Assembly: GCA_011947345.1 (NCBI GenBank)
Contig: JAAVTG010000548.1
Coordinates: forward strand, 147,743 to 211,742
DNA length: 64,000 nt
Direction: 5' to 3'
Source of the DNA: Phytophthora quininea
Taxonomy: Eukaryota > Oomycota > Peronosporomycetes > Peronosporales > Peronosporaceae
Part shown: in pieces, positions 33,668-44,157 of the stretch
How the letters are laid out: each line of letters opens with the position of its first letter
Position numbering within the stretch: position 1 is the first letter of the stretch
Notes under the pieces: generated by a model
What the model saw: the letters and a program-made list of their open reading frames with translations, nothing else
Told to the model about the DNA's origin: nothing
Database searches by the model: none
Made by a program: the position numbers and the translations under genes

Positions 33668-34737
33668 TCATGATCGTCGAGACAGCACCGCTACGTAGAG
33701 AAAGCCGTCGGCGTAGGCAAAGTTCCGATACAAAGTCACGATGGAGACGTGCGGTGGGACTGGAATGCCGTGGACGACGAGCTGCAGCTTGTTTTCCGTG
33801 TCCATTGTCGCTGACGTGAAGAGGTCTGGAAGCAGGTAGTGCAACACTTCCACCAGAGTTTTTCTTGGCCTGCCACAACAATTCCACAAACAGAATGGTT
33901 AGTAAATAATTTCCTAGACCTACATTTAACCCAACGCACCATCCTGCAACGGCGCGATTGGCATCTGAATTGCAGGCGCGTCATCGAGGTGCACCCGCAG
34001 CGGCAGATGCCTCAGCGTTGAGACCTCCCCGTCCAAACGCAACTCGTGCGTCGCCTCTCGATAACTCTCATAGTCATCTATCAAAAGAAAAAATATATAT
34101 AAGCCATTAGTAAGTGAAAGTATCTAAATTCCTTGTCAGAGTTCACTTACTCTGAGCGATGCTGGTCCAGATCTGGGTCTGTTGAGCTTCAGGCAGCGCC
34201 ATCACGGATTTCGTCGACCCTGTCCTTAGAAAAGTGGCTTGCTTCAAGCTGTGCATAAAGTGCGACTCCACACTTTGTTCGTTGTCACAAGGCAGCAAAA
34301 CTTCGTTGGGGAAGCCCAAAAGTGGACTGTCAGCTTCCAGGGCAAGTTTGCTGCTTCAACCGGGTCTGTCCCGGAAAGCATGTCACGAAGTAGTCCGAAG
34401 GGTAAATGCCAGTGGAGAGGCACGCCGTTCGCCTCGAACCAAATGGAGTTGCCGTGAACACCAGCCATGGGAGGAGCTGCGTCTCGAAAATATTCGACGA
34501 CGTCCCGGGTCTGGGACACCAGATACCCCATCCGAGGAACCATTGCCTATTAGAACAATTAATTTGAAACACACATGAGTTTTAGATTGTATATATAGTG
34601 TCTGGACAGCAACAACTTACGTAGAATGGACGCGGAGCATGCAGCGTCGTGACTTCCGATGGGTCTAAGGAGAAGACGACGGGGATGCGGCCCGCCCACA
34701 CGCGCTGGCGCAGCAGCTCCAAGCCAGCGTCGTTCAT
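33668..34737 (-). CDS. ATG5: Autophagy protein ATG5, four exons (one-base frameshift in exon 2)
   Basis: ATG5 is covalently joined to ATG12 and, with ATG16, drives ATG8 lipidation at the growing autophagosome. Exons on the minus strand: 34737-34621, 34546-34151, 34077-33936, 33869-33668, with introns of 74, 73 and 66 bases (donors GTAAGT, GTAAGT and GTTGGG, all ending in AG). Exon 1 encodes RVWAGRIPVVFSLDPSEV, a classic ATG5 start; exon 2 holds PRMGYL, WFEANGVPLHWHLPFGLL and PWKLTVHF; exon 4 ends the family with VVHGIPVPPHVSI and NFAYADGFLYVAV. Total 857 bases; one missing base at the GGGG run 34308-34311 (plus strand) makes 286 codons. Single-copy core genes are rarely dead, so this break is probably a sequence error. 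Confidence 0.9.
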
Positions 34738-35173
34738 AAGATGTTCTGGGTATTTCTATTTTGATGTGTTTTTCTCAGATTAAAAATAGATACTTAGTGG
34801 ATACTTTACATGGATATTTTATCACATTACTTGAGTTTTGTATCACAAAGGACATGCATAGTTGGAGAATATGACAGCTTTTATGTAGTGATTGTGGAGT
34901 AGACTGTTTACGATCCTGAAGTGTTCCCATCTCGAACGTATCGCGTTGACTCAACGCCATTGCTTTTGCTCTGTTGATCTTGTACAGAAGATTGATGCAA
35001 CCGTTACGACAAGAATTTCGGGAGCACGCAATCCGTTGGAACCATAAACCGTTAGATTGTAGTGCGTGCCACTTCGCTTCTCTTAGCGTCGGAAAACTCG
35101 CGGTGTTCGCATTGAGCGCGACCTCATTCCACAAGTTTCTTGTCCTCAGGAAGCTCCAAGCCAGAAGCTACCA
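34738..35173. promoter_or_regulatory. Divergent intergenic region between ATG5 and GH17-B
   Basis: No gene seen. A partial initiator match (CTCATTCCACAAGTTT, near 35123) lies about 50 bases before the GH17-B start. Confidence 0.35.
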
Positions 35174-36050
35174 ATGATTTCTTCTCCATTTCTAGCTGTC
35201 TTAGCGACAGCTGCGACTCTCTTGACGACCGTCGACGCTCGACTTTCCACCGGCGTCTGCTACTCTCCGTGGCACCACTCGACCATCAATTGGAATGTGC
35301 TCGCCACCGACATGGGGCAGGTGGGCCAGTACTTTTCCAGTATCCGAACCTATCACGCCCAATTCAACGGGATCAACGTTGTCGATATGGCTGCATCCGC
35401 CGGCCTTCGCGTTGCTATTGGAGTTCAAATGGGCGACCGCAGCAAAATTGCCTCTGAGATCCAAGCAGTTTGTGACGGCTACGGTCGGAATGCGTGGGCG
35501 GTGGAAGCTGTCTATGTGGGCAATGAAAACCTCCGCAATGGCGGCTTTGGATCGTACTCTGCCAACGATTTGGCGGGCTACATTCGCTGGGTGAAAAGTT
35601 GTGTGGGAATACCCCGTGGGCTCGGTACAGCGCATCAACGAGTGGTTAACTGCCGATGGAGCGTGGACTCTCGCGAGTGCCAGCGATGTCATCGGTGTCA
35701 ACATTCACCCGTTCTTTACTCCGGGATATTTGCCACCTATCGAGAAGCTCGTGAAGCAATGGAATCAAATGACGAGCAAGTTCGGGTCGAGCAAAGTTCA
35801 CCTGACGGAAACGGGATGGCCGTATGCCGGTGGGAACTACCAGAACAATTGGGCGTCCATGAGCACCATGCAGCAATATCTGTACGATTATTCGTGGTGG
35901 TCCAAGAGCGTGGGTCAGTCCTACTGGTTCATGATGTACGACACGACCGTGAGCTACTCGGGCGCCGAATACGAGAAACATTTTGGTCTGTTCGGCACGG
36001 ATATGTCCAAGCACGTGAATTTTCCAAACTGGAGACTGCGACGCCTATAG
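35174..36050 (+). CDS. GH17 glucan endo-1,3-beta-glucosidase, copy B (frameshifted)
   Basis: Signal peptide from the ATG at 35174 ([17 protein letters not shown]), mature start [19 protein letters not shown], acid/base Glu in VGNENL, nucleophile Glu in [10 protein letters not shown], and the C-terminal [14 protein letters not shown] block. The frame is lost at about 35607-35615, where copies A and C read [10 protein letters not shown]: the AAA and CCCCC expected there are each one base short, and counting two bases gives 293 codons. This is the most diverged of the well-kept copies ([13 protein letters not shown] at the end). It would hydrolyse beta-1,3-glucan outside the cell. It is tandem to copy C, same strand. 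Confidence 0.87.
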
Positions 36051-36758
36051 TCGCGTCCAAGTAGACCATCGCTGTGAACGATTCACAGTAAAATTTAATA
36101 CCGCCAAAGTTTTGCATTCCATTGAAAATAAACGCTAAGACGATGCTCTCGCTTTTGTTGTGGATCTAAATTTTAATGGTGGTTGTTTGGTTGGGCTCAT
36201 TTCGCTTGTATCAAAGGAAATGCAATAATTATCCCATCGCAACGTCGAATAGAACTCATTAACCTCTCTGTAGTTGTCAATTTACCATCTCGTGCTATCT
36301 GCTCTCGAACAAAATAATTGTCGATTACCCGGCAGCTTCTCCACGTTTCGCTTGTAGACTCGCGAAATATGTACATCGTGAAAATCACCGCCGTACTTTG
36401 CATGTGAACCACGTCCGGAGCTTCCCAGCCATATCCCACAGCTAATAAGCCACCAAGAAGAAAATGGTCGTTCTAACTCGCTTTTTTACGAGAATGCAGC
36501 AGGTTAGAATTGACGAGTTAAAACTTTCAGTGAAAACGTTCACTCCACCACAAACGATCGATCGTAGGATTGGCATGGGATCTTTCAACGCATGTTATCC
36601 GTCGCGATGTCCCTATGGTTCGAGTGGTAACTCATTTGTCGCGTATCATACGTGAGGATATGGATAGTACTTGTTTGGACACCATGAATTCCAAGTGACA
36701 CTCAATTCTCTCTCCCGACCTTATGGAGTGTACTAAAGCTCGCCACGCGACTTTGTTT
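36051..36758. other. Intergenic, no gene seen
   Basis: Spacer between tandem GH17 copies B and C; no supported reading frame. Confidence 0.5.
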
Positions 36759-36772
36759 TCATTCCCCAATTT
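36759..36772 (+). promoter_or_regulatory. Oomycete initiator of GH17-C
   Basis: TCATTCCCCAATTT fits the oomycete initiator core TCATTYYNCAWTTT at every position and lies 53 bases upstream of the ATG at 36826. Confidence 0.65.
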
Positions 36773-36825
36773 CCTTTACCCAGCACGAGGATCTACAAAA
36801 ACAACACGTTGAACCAATCCAAGCA

Positions 36826-37716
36826 ATGGTGTCCTCGACTTTCGCTGCTTTCGCCGTGGGTGCTGCGGTCGCCGTGACCGGTGTCGATGCTCGACTTTCG
36901 ACCGGTGTCTGCTACTCGCCGTGGCACCACCAGATCGTCAATTGGGACGTGCTGGCCAACGACATGAAGCAGGTCTCGCAGTACTTCTCGAGCATCCGCA
37001 CCTACCACGCGCAGTTTAGCGGTGTCAGCGTCATCGACATGGCGGCCTCGGCCGGGATTCGCGTTGCTGTCGGTGTGCAGCTAGGTGACCGTCGCCACAT
37101 TGACACCGAGATTCAGGCCGTTTGCGACGGCTACTCCCGCAACTCGTGGGCCGTCGAGGCCGTCTACGTGGGCAACGAGGACCTGAAGAACGGCGGCTTC
37201 GGTTCCTTCTCGGCCGACGAATTGGCCGGCTACATCCGTCGCGTCAAGAGCTGTGTCGGCAACACTCCCGTCGGCTCGGCGCAGCGTATCAACGAGTGGT
37301 TGAGTGCCGACCAGGCCTGGACGCTGGCCAATGCCTGCGACATCATCGGTGTCAACATCCACCCGTACTTCACGCCCGGCGGACAGTCGGCGATCGACAA
37401 GCTGAAAGCTCAATGGGAGCAGATGATAAGCAAGTTCGGCGCTGCCAAGGTGCACCTGACGGAGACTGGCTGGCCGTACGCGGGTGAGAATTACCAGGGC
37501 AACGTCCCGTCCAAGGAGAACATGCAGCAGTTCCTGTACGACTACGCGTGGTGGGCCAAGAGCGTGACCCAGTCGTACTGGTTCATGATGTATGACACGG
37601 TTGTGAGCTACTCGGGCTCCGAGTGCGAGAAGCGCTTCGGTCTGTTCGGCACCGATATGTCCCAGCACGCCAACATCCCGGACTACCAGAACCAGCAGAA
37701 GCGTCTGCGTCGCTAA
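36826..37716 (+). CDS. GH17 glucan endo-1,3-beta-glucosidase, copy C (intact)
   Basis: The only one of the four GH17 copies with an unbroken frame: 296 residues. Signal peptide at residues 1-22 ([19 protein letters not shown]), mature start [19 protein letters not shown]. Catalytic acid/base Glu118 in YVGNEDL and nucleophile Glu213 in [10 protein letters not shown], with aromatic substrate-cleft residues in [18 protein letters not shown]. Family GH17 enzymes cleave internal beta-1,3 links; in oomycetes they act on the cell wall or on plant callose. It has a perfect initiator match upstream. Copy A (minus strand, 17343) is nearly identical, so the two form an inverted repeat about 19 kb apart. 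Confidence 0.95.
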   Translation: MVSSTFAAFAVGAAVAVTGVDARLSTGVCYSPWHHQIVNWDVLANDMKQVSQYFSSIRTYHAQFSGVSVIDMAASAGIRVAVGVQLGDRRHIDTEIQAVCDGYSRNSWAVEAVYVGNEDLKNGGFGSFSADELAGYIRRVKSCVGNTPVGSAQRINEWLSADQAWTLANACDIIGVNIHPYFTPGGQSAIDKLKAQWEQMISKFGAAKVHLTETGWPYAGENYQGNVPSKENMQQFLYDYAWWAKSVTQSYWFMMYDTVVSYSGSECEKRFGLFGTDMSQHANIPDYQNQQKRLRR

Positions 37717-38318
37717 GCCCGCCATGATGAGACGAGAACATTCAAGAACTCCAGCTCCTAGGGGCTGATGGTAGAACACGATTTCGTGGAAAAGAGGATC
37801 CAAAGAGTGTGTCGAGCCTCGTACTCCAGTAGTTTATTTTGCTTTGCCCTAGACTTTTGTTTTGTATTTCTTCGCGTACATCGATCGCGCGATAAAGTTT
37901 GTCGGGGCTGGTAGCGTTGTTCCTGAAAACAATATGGGAAGTACGAGTACTCGAATCCGGTGCATGGCAACAGGAAAACGAATCCGAAGTGAATCTCTGC
38001 GGTCTACTCGTCATGCATCGAGCGTCTTTGCACTTGATGGTGTACCTGCAATTTCCTCTTTCTAGGTGCATGAAGCAAAAACAATGAGGATTCACAGCTA
38101 AGATCCGACCAGCAAACAAAAGCTAGCCATCTCTACAGCTTTTTGTTTCAAAATGACGACTACAGGAAGATGATGCGCGCTGAACAACATGTTTTTGTCA
38201 GTCAAGCTTTTCAGGCTTCGACTTGCAAAACACGACTATCCAACGAGCTTTTCTATCCAACAACACAAGCCATTCTCAAACTTACTACCACTCGGAAATC
38301 TCTCTCCTTCCCAGATCC
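37717..38318. other. Intergenic, no gene seen
   Basis: 3' flank of GH17-C and 5' flank of the next secreted protein gene. A partial initiator-like string (CCATTCTCAAACTT, near 38270) lies about 50 bases before the ATG at 38319. Confidence 0.45.
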
Positions 38319-39034
38319 ATGGTGTCTTCATCATCAACTCTTCTGGGTCTTCTTGTCATCTCGTCGATCAACGTTTGTGCGTCGCTGTACGTCGAGTTCC
38401 AGTACGGAGGCCAGTGGGTAGACGTCGGGAACCAAGACCTCAACGCTGTAGTGTACAGTGCTGCGTACAACAATTTCAACCAAGTCGGCGGGAGCTACCA
38501 AGTCTCGGGTGCCGGCTGGACGGATGGTCGCGTTTGCAGCAGCTACGACGACGGGTCTTATCCTCCAGCGGACGTGACTTTCACAGTCACGGGCCAAGCC
38601 GAGTACGGCCAGGAGCCTGCTCTTAACATTTCCGGGTGGAACTTCCGCGACCTCTTCATCCACACGATGTGGGACGGCGTCCAGCAAATCACCAACCCGA
38701 CGGGGTGGTCAGTGTGCACCCCAAAGCTCTCCATCCCGAGCTGCAAGGGAATGGCTTGCGCCTACAACTGCTATCCGGAGAATATCGACCCGGCCTGCAC
38801 TGAGTTGACTTGGGGCCACAACATGCCGAGTATCCTGCGGGTCAACACGTACGACGACGACGGAACTCTACGTGCCGAGTTTTTGAGATCCGCTTGACGA
38901 ACATTGTTTCAGGAACTGCTGGCACGAGTGGTTGTTCGACTGCAACGAATGAATTAGCGCTTGCCATCGGTCTCATTCCAGCGATCGGCAGCACCATCAA
39001 GACTGCCGTTCAAATGGTGTGCCAGCTCCAATAA
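38319..39034 (+). CDS. Secreted Cys-containing protein, unknown function (one-base frameshift)
   Basis: The ATG at 38319 opens a clear signal peptide (SSSSTLLGLLVISSINVCAS). The mature protein is rich in Tyr, Gly, Asn and Trp, with Cys in VCSSYDD, SVCTPKLSIPSCKGMACAYNC and DPACTELTW, which suggests a beta-rich, disulfide-bonded extracellular fold. The frame shifts at the TTTTT run 38880-38884; reading on in the next frame gives a sensible C-terminus with a hydrophobic LALAIGLIPAIGSTI stretch, stop at 39034, and a total of 239 codons when one base is counted. Without that shift it stops at 38897. I recognize no family. It follows GH17-C on the same strand. Confidence 0.65.
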
Positions 39035-39059
39035 GACTCGATTTCGATTGAAATATACA

Positions 39060-39897
39060 CACTCGTGTTCTCCATTTCTAACTTCTCCGATAACACACAA
39101 TAGCTGCGGCACCACTTCCACACGGAACGGACCTGGACCGGGGAACACTTCCCCGTCCAGATTCAACACGTCCTCGACGACTTTGCGTCCACTGGGGTAT
39201 TGTCCGACAACACGTAGCTGATCTTGGCTTCGTGTTTGTGTGGTGCTAGTAGTCCACGTTTGATCTTGAGATACAGGTAGCGGTGCACGCCCAGCCACCG
39301 CGTAGCTTCCGACTCGGCCGCAATGTCCGAACCGATACCGTAACTGACTCCCGTACAAGCGAACTCGAGTCTTGTCGAGCCGTCCTCGTTGCTCGCTTGG
39401 CACGTCATGACGTCCAGCGGTCGGATCTTGCGCTTGATGATGCAGTAGACCGCAGATTCATGAGAAGGAGTGCCCACACCTTTGCCGAAGGCGTTGTCTG
39501 TGCCAGCGCAGATCAATGAGATCGGCGTCGTCGCCACCAGCGACCGCCACACGTCTTCGTGTCGAGTGAACACGCCGTTCATGAACTCGCAGACGGTGCC
39601 GTCGCCGCCCACGAACACGATCGCTTCGTACTTCTTACTCAGGTCGAAGTCCACGCCAATATCGCGGGCGTGACCACCGTAGGAAGTCTCCTCGACATCG
39701 CACACGATACCGGCGAGTTCCAACAGCGGCCTCCAGTGCCCCCAAATTTGTCGTCCACGACGTCGTCCAGAATGAGGATTCACCACTACCTTGATCCTTC
39801 GAGTGGCGTTCTCGGGTACTCGAGCCATCCACTTGACGAACAACTGCACCAACGTCAACTCACCCGAAGTAACCTCATCTTTTAGGGATGCAAACAC
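39060..39897 (-). pseudogene. Truncated sphingosine/diacylglycerol-type lipid kinase copy
   Basis: From about 39840 to 39186 it is almost identical to the middle of the full gene at 44158-46121, including VVVNPHSGRRRGRQIW and VFVGGDGTVCEFMNGV. It lacks the N-terminal PH-like part, and an internal deletion of about 400 bases joins NTPVDAK directly to the C-terminal EDVLNLDGEVF segment out of frame, giving an early stop. The tail still reads CCCC where the full gene has CCC, which shows which base the full gene lacks. Confidence 0.85.
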
Positions 39898-40506
39898 ACG
39901 TAGCCGTCATTTGTATCTTATCTCCTGTTCTTCTATGGTGGTGTCAGCTCCGATATCACCCACAGCATGGCATGGCATGGTATCAGTCCCGACAGACACG
40001 GCAGTCTTCCGTGAGTTCTTGGAGGGCTGCGCGAAGTGGAAGCAGACGTTCAGACTCAGCGCTGGCCTTCCGATCGGGTCACCGCGTTAACATCACCTCG
40101 GAGACCCTTCACCAAGAGGTCCTTGGCTCACATTAGCAGCCCACCAACGACCTTGTCGTTTTGACAGAGCCGTTCTCCTCATCCACCTTCACACTCTTGC
40201 CTTCCATCGTGCTTAAAACGGGTATCACAGTAAAACAGGGCAATACACAAGTTAACGACTGCGGACGTCCTTGCTCGTGAAGGAGCAGAATTGCGTAGAG
40301 ATGATGCCCCAGATCCATTCGCCGTGCTGCATCCTGTGCGAGCGGCTGGCGGCAGGAGGCAGGAGGCAGGAGGCAAGCAAGGCTTCCCGTCGGTTAATGT
40401 CGCCAGGCTGCACTGACCCGACGAACTGCGCGTCAATGGACTCACTCCGGTTCGTTTTCCCGTGTATTCACAGTAGAAAATCCTCGGGGTCGAGAGCCGA
40501 AGAGCG
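39898..40506. other. Intergenic between lipid kinase relic and kinase copy 2
   Basis: No gene seen. It holds a short tandem array of a 7-base unit GGCAGGA, about four copies (40348-40376), and a GCATG repeat near 39967. Confidence 0.5.
40348..40376. repeat. Short minisatellite, unit GGCAGGA
   Basis: About four head-to-tail copies of a 7-base unit, the last one altered. Confidence 0.7.
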
Positions 40507-43500
40507 ATGCTCCACATGGAGGCGAGGTTGCGCGACGGATGTAGCGGAGGTGACCTCGTGACGGTGCGGCGTTTGGTGGAGCAAGAGGGCGTTTCCATCG
40601 AGGCAGAGAGCCCGCAGTACAAGCACAGACCGCTGACCCGCGCGAGTGAGTATGGTCACCTGAAAGTTGTCAAATATTTGCTGGGGCGGGGCGCTCAAGT
40701 GGACGCAAAGAACCAAGACGGAACCACGGCGCTGAGTTATGCAGCAAGTAAGGGCCATTTGGAGGTTGCACAGCTTCTAGTCGAGCATGGCAGCACCAGC
40801 GTGAATGCGTCGGACGTTAACGGGCGGACGCCGCTGTCACTGGCTGCTGGGAACGGTCATGAGAAGATGGTCAAGTGGCTGGCTGGGAACGGTGCTAATG
40901 TGAAAATTGCCGACGTGACCGGCAAAACACCACTCTTTTATGCGTGCTACCATAATGAGCTTGAGATTGCCGAGTGGTTAGCTAGGATTAGAGCTGATGA
41001 GAATGCAGCGGAAACACTACTTATTATGTCGTGTAGGAAGGGTTACTTTGAAATTGCCAAGCGGCTGGTAAGGATCGGAACTGACGTGAATGCAGCAGAC
41101 ACGGAAGGGAAAACGCCACTTGATGTGGCGTGTAAGATGGGTAACTTTGAAATTGCCGAGTGGCTGGTTAAGATCGGAGCCTATGTAAATGCAGCAGATA
41201 CGAAAGGGAAAACATCCCTCATTTGGGCGTGTGAAAGGGTGACTACGAAATGGTGAAATTTCTGTTAGGGAAGAAGGCAGACCAAAGCTTGGTCGACAAT
41301 ACTCAACGAGCAGCTCGGGACTATGCGTCCCGAAATATTAAGGAGCTGCTCTTGTTGTATATTACTCAAGACCAGCTAAGGTTCCAATCGTCATTAACGA
41401 CATCTCCGCAGTGGTTCATCCGTGCTACAGAGATTGAATTCGAGGAATCCAAGTCGGCCAATGACATCGGTGGAGATTTTGTTGGGAGGTGGCTGGACTC
41501 GGAAGTGGTAATCAAGCTCTGGATGCCGAGTTCTACCAAGAATTTGTCGTTTGAGGAGCAGGCGAATCGCTGGTTTGCACTTCGGCACCCAAACATTCAA
41601 AAGCTCTACGGCGCCGCATGTGATGGCTATTGCTTGTTGATTTGTGAACACATGACGAACGGATCTTTGGCCGACTATACGAAGAAACATGTGTGGGGCG
41701 AGGCACTGTAAAATATGTGTATCAGGCTGCTTTAGGCTTGCAGTTCCTGCATGAACGGGGTTTGGTGCATGGAGACGTCCGACTGGAGAACATTCTCATC
41801 GGTGAGGACAAAATTGCGAAGCTGGCGAATGTGGCGCACGCTGTACCGACCCAAAGTGATGGTGACGAAAAACTGTCTTTGGCTTCTGACATTCTTGCTT
41901 TCGGGAAATGCTTATCAGGTGCCAAGTTTCCTTTCAACCCGAAGCAAGTAGATGAGCTTACTGAACTGGAGAACGACATGTGTCGTGATCCAGAGGACCG
42001 GTGCACAATTGCCGCCGTCGTTTCTCGGTTGAAACGTCTGCTAGACATGATGGCCCAAGAGAAAGAGGAAAACGAGCAGGAACTACTAGCTGCTTTTACG
42101 ATGACGTCTCCTATGCACTGAGTGAGATTGAAAGCGTTGTGGATGGGCTCGATAATGGACTTTACAAGAACCTGTTTGGCGTGATTAAGAGTTTCTGTGT
42201 AAGAGTCTTGGATTCTAGTCCTTCCATCAGCGCGAAAGCGATTGACGATGCGATCAGAAGCCTTGAAAACATTCGTGTTGCTATCGATCAGCAGTACTCT
42301 CGATCCAATCTAGCGATCCAATGCCTTTCCTCCAGCCGTGCAACAGATTCCTATCTGGATTTCTTTAGGAAGCAAATGCTGTGTTTCCTGAATGTGTTGG
42401 GTGCTTCTGCAGTGATCTTCCGCGAATTTGAAAAGCAGTGGTGTGAGCTATGTAAGCATCACATCGATATGTTTGTGTCGGAGCTAGACAAGTCCGTCAC
42501 CCTGCTACACCCTGCTGATGAAGAGGATCTGTTAGCTCTATTACAGCAAGAGAGGCAAAACGAACGGTATTCTCCAGAGCAGCACGAGATTATCCAGAAG
42601 GCATACGACGAATTAGCTTCAAAGCAATCGGACAGGACGTTTAAACCGCTTCCGGACTGGTTCATTGGGTCGTACGAGCTCGAAAACGAAAAGGAATTCG
42701 CTCGTGGTGGCTTTGGCGTAGTGTCGCGAGCTACGTGGCTGCAATCGAAGGTGGTTGTCAAGAGAATGATCATGGATAGTAGTTCCCTGTCATCGGGGAG
42801 TCGACGAGAACAACGCCAAACCTTTCAGAAAGAAATCTCGCTGTGGTTCTCCCTGAACCATCCACATGTCGTGAAGTTGTTTGGCGGATGCCACATCGGG
42901 ACGCCGTTCTTCGTATGCGAAGATGCCACGAACGGCCCACTCGACAAGTACTTAAAAGCCACCCAACCCAAGTGTGGCAGAAGCTGTACGAGGCTGCTCT
43001 AGGACTGGAGTATCTTCATGCGCGTAAAATCGTTCATCGAGATTTAAAATGCGACAACATCTTGGTCGGTGCTGACGAGAAGGCCAAATTGACAGATTTC
43101 GGGCTGAGTGCTCCAGCTAGTGCTGAGGCAGCAGACCAAGGAGCAGTAAGTGGTGCTGTTCGGTGGGTGGCTCCGGAATGTCTAAACGGGGAGCAGGCAA
43201 CGAATGCGTCGGATATCTTTTCGCTTGGTATGTGCATCATCCAAGCAATCAGTGGGCAGATACCGTGGGGAGGCCGACTGGACAATGGCGTAGTCCAGTC
43301 TCATGTGAAGAAAGGGGAACTGCCTTCACGTCCTCCTCAGTTCACGGACTCTCAGTGGCAACTGGTGGAGAATATGTGTGTGTTTGATCCATTAAAACGA
43401 ATGCACATTCTTGTCGCCGTCCAGCGGTTGAAGCAGTTTGCAGAAAGCTCGGTGGACAATTCTCCTACATTTTGGAAGGCCCTTGTACCACTAAAGCAGA

Positions 43501-43924
43501 GGCGCTCGTGGAGGCAGAACCTGCTCCACCTGGCGAGACGAAAACTATCGCGAAATAATATCGACACAAGCAATCGAATGGCATCCCAAATCTACGAGCT
43601 TCTCCTGGACCGCCTCGACAACTTGTACACTCGCAAATACGACGCTGTCTTTGGGACTAGCCTCAATGCTATTGCATCGAGAACCAAGGAGGCAGTGATA
43701 CAATTGCATAGGCAGAAGTCGACGCTGGATCTTGTGAAATCGGTGTTCAGGGGTTCTCGTTGCATCGTCAGATTGACCGGATCCTTGCGGAGTACTTCAT
43801 TATCCCGGACACTACTGTGCAAGATTGGGAAGTCAAATGCTCAGCAATTCTGTGTGGTAAAGCTGTCGGCTCCCACGGCGTGGAACCGACAAGAGATGGA
43901 ATGGACAGTGTTCGTGCCGCATGA
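40507..43924 (+). CDS. ANK-pseudokinase-kinase protein, copy 2 (five one-base frameshifts)
   Basis: 3418 bases; counting five lost bases gives exactly 1141 codons. Order: about seven ankyrin repeats (residues 1-260); pseudokinase with VVIKLW, HGDVRLENIL near residue 422 instead of HRD, and LAN instead of DFG; helical linker; active-looking kinase with ARGGFGVVS near 733, [14 protein letters not shown] near 845, [15 protein letters not shown] and DIFSLG. A C-terminal helical tail follows. Breaks lie at runs: 41233 (AAAGGG), 41695 (GGGG), 42094 (TTTT), 42954 (AAAA), 43750 (GGGG, where copy 1 has five). The natural stop is then at 43922-43924. Tandem pseudokinase-kinase pairs often regulate each other, as in JAKs; the pathway is unknown. 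Serine/threonine (TKL-like) specificity is inferred. Confidence 0.85.
42793..42800. other. Empty insertion site equivalent to the hAT target in copy 1
   Basis: TCGGGGAG, the complement of the 8-base target CTCCCCGA, occurs here once and uninterrupted, at the same codons (SSGSR) where copy 1 carries the composite hAT. Confidence 0.9.
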
Positions 43925-44157
43925 CCTCACACCGATGGACCAATCCAGGTGTGTCGCTTTTCGTGAAGCTGCTCCCTCTGACCCCTAGGACATGGGCGTC
44001 CAATGTTTAACGGTTGATTTAGGTGTTGATGAAGCACAGTATCTTGACTAGGTGTTCTTTTCTCCAGCACCAACAAACTCGATTTCGCTTGAAACATTCA
44101 CACTCGTGCTCTCCATTTAACCAGTTAATCAACGTCTTTCTTCTTCTTCTCCATTTC

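Noticed and set aside
44019..44157. C-terminal extension of the lipid kinase rich in Arg, Trp and Cys
   Set aside because: It arises after the one-base break at 44221; the paralogous tail at 39060-39180 shows the natural frame, which stops at 44158.
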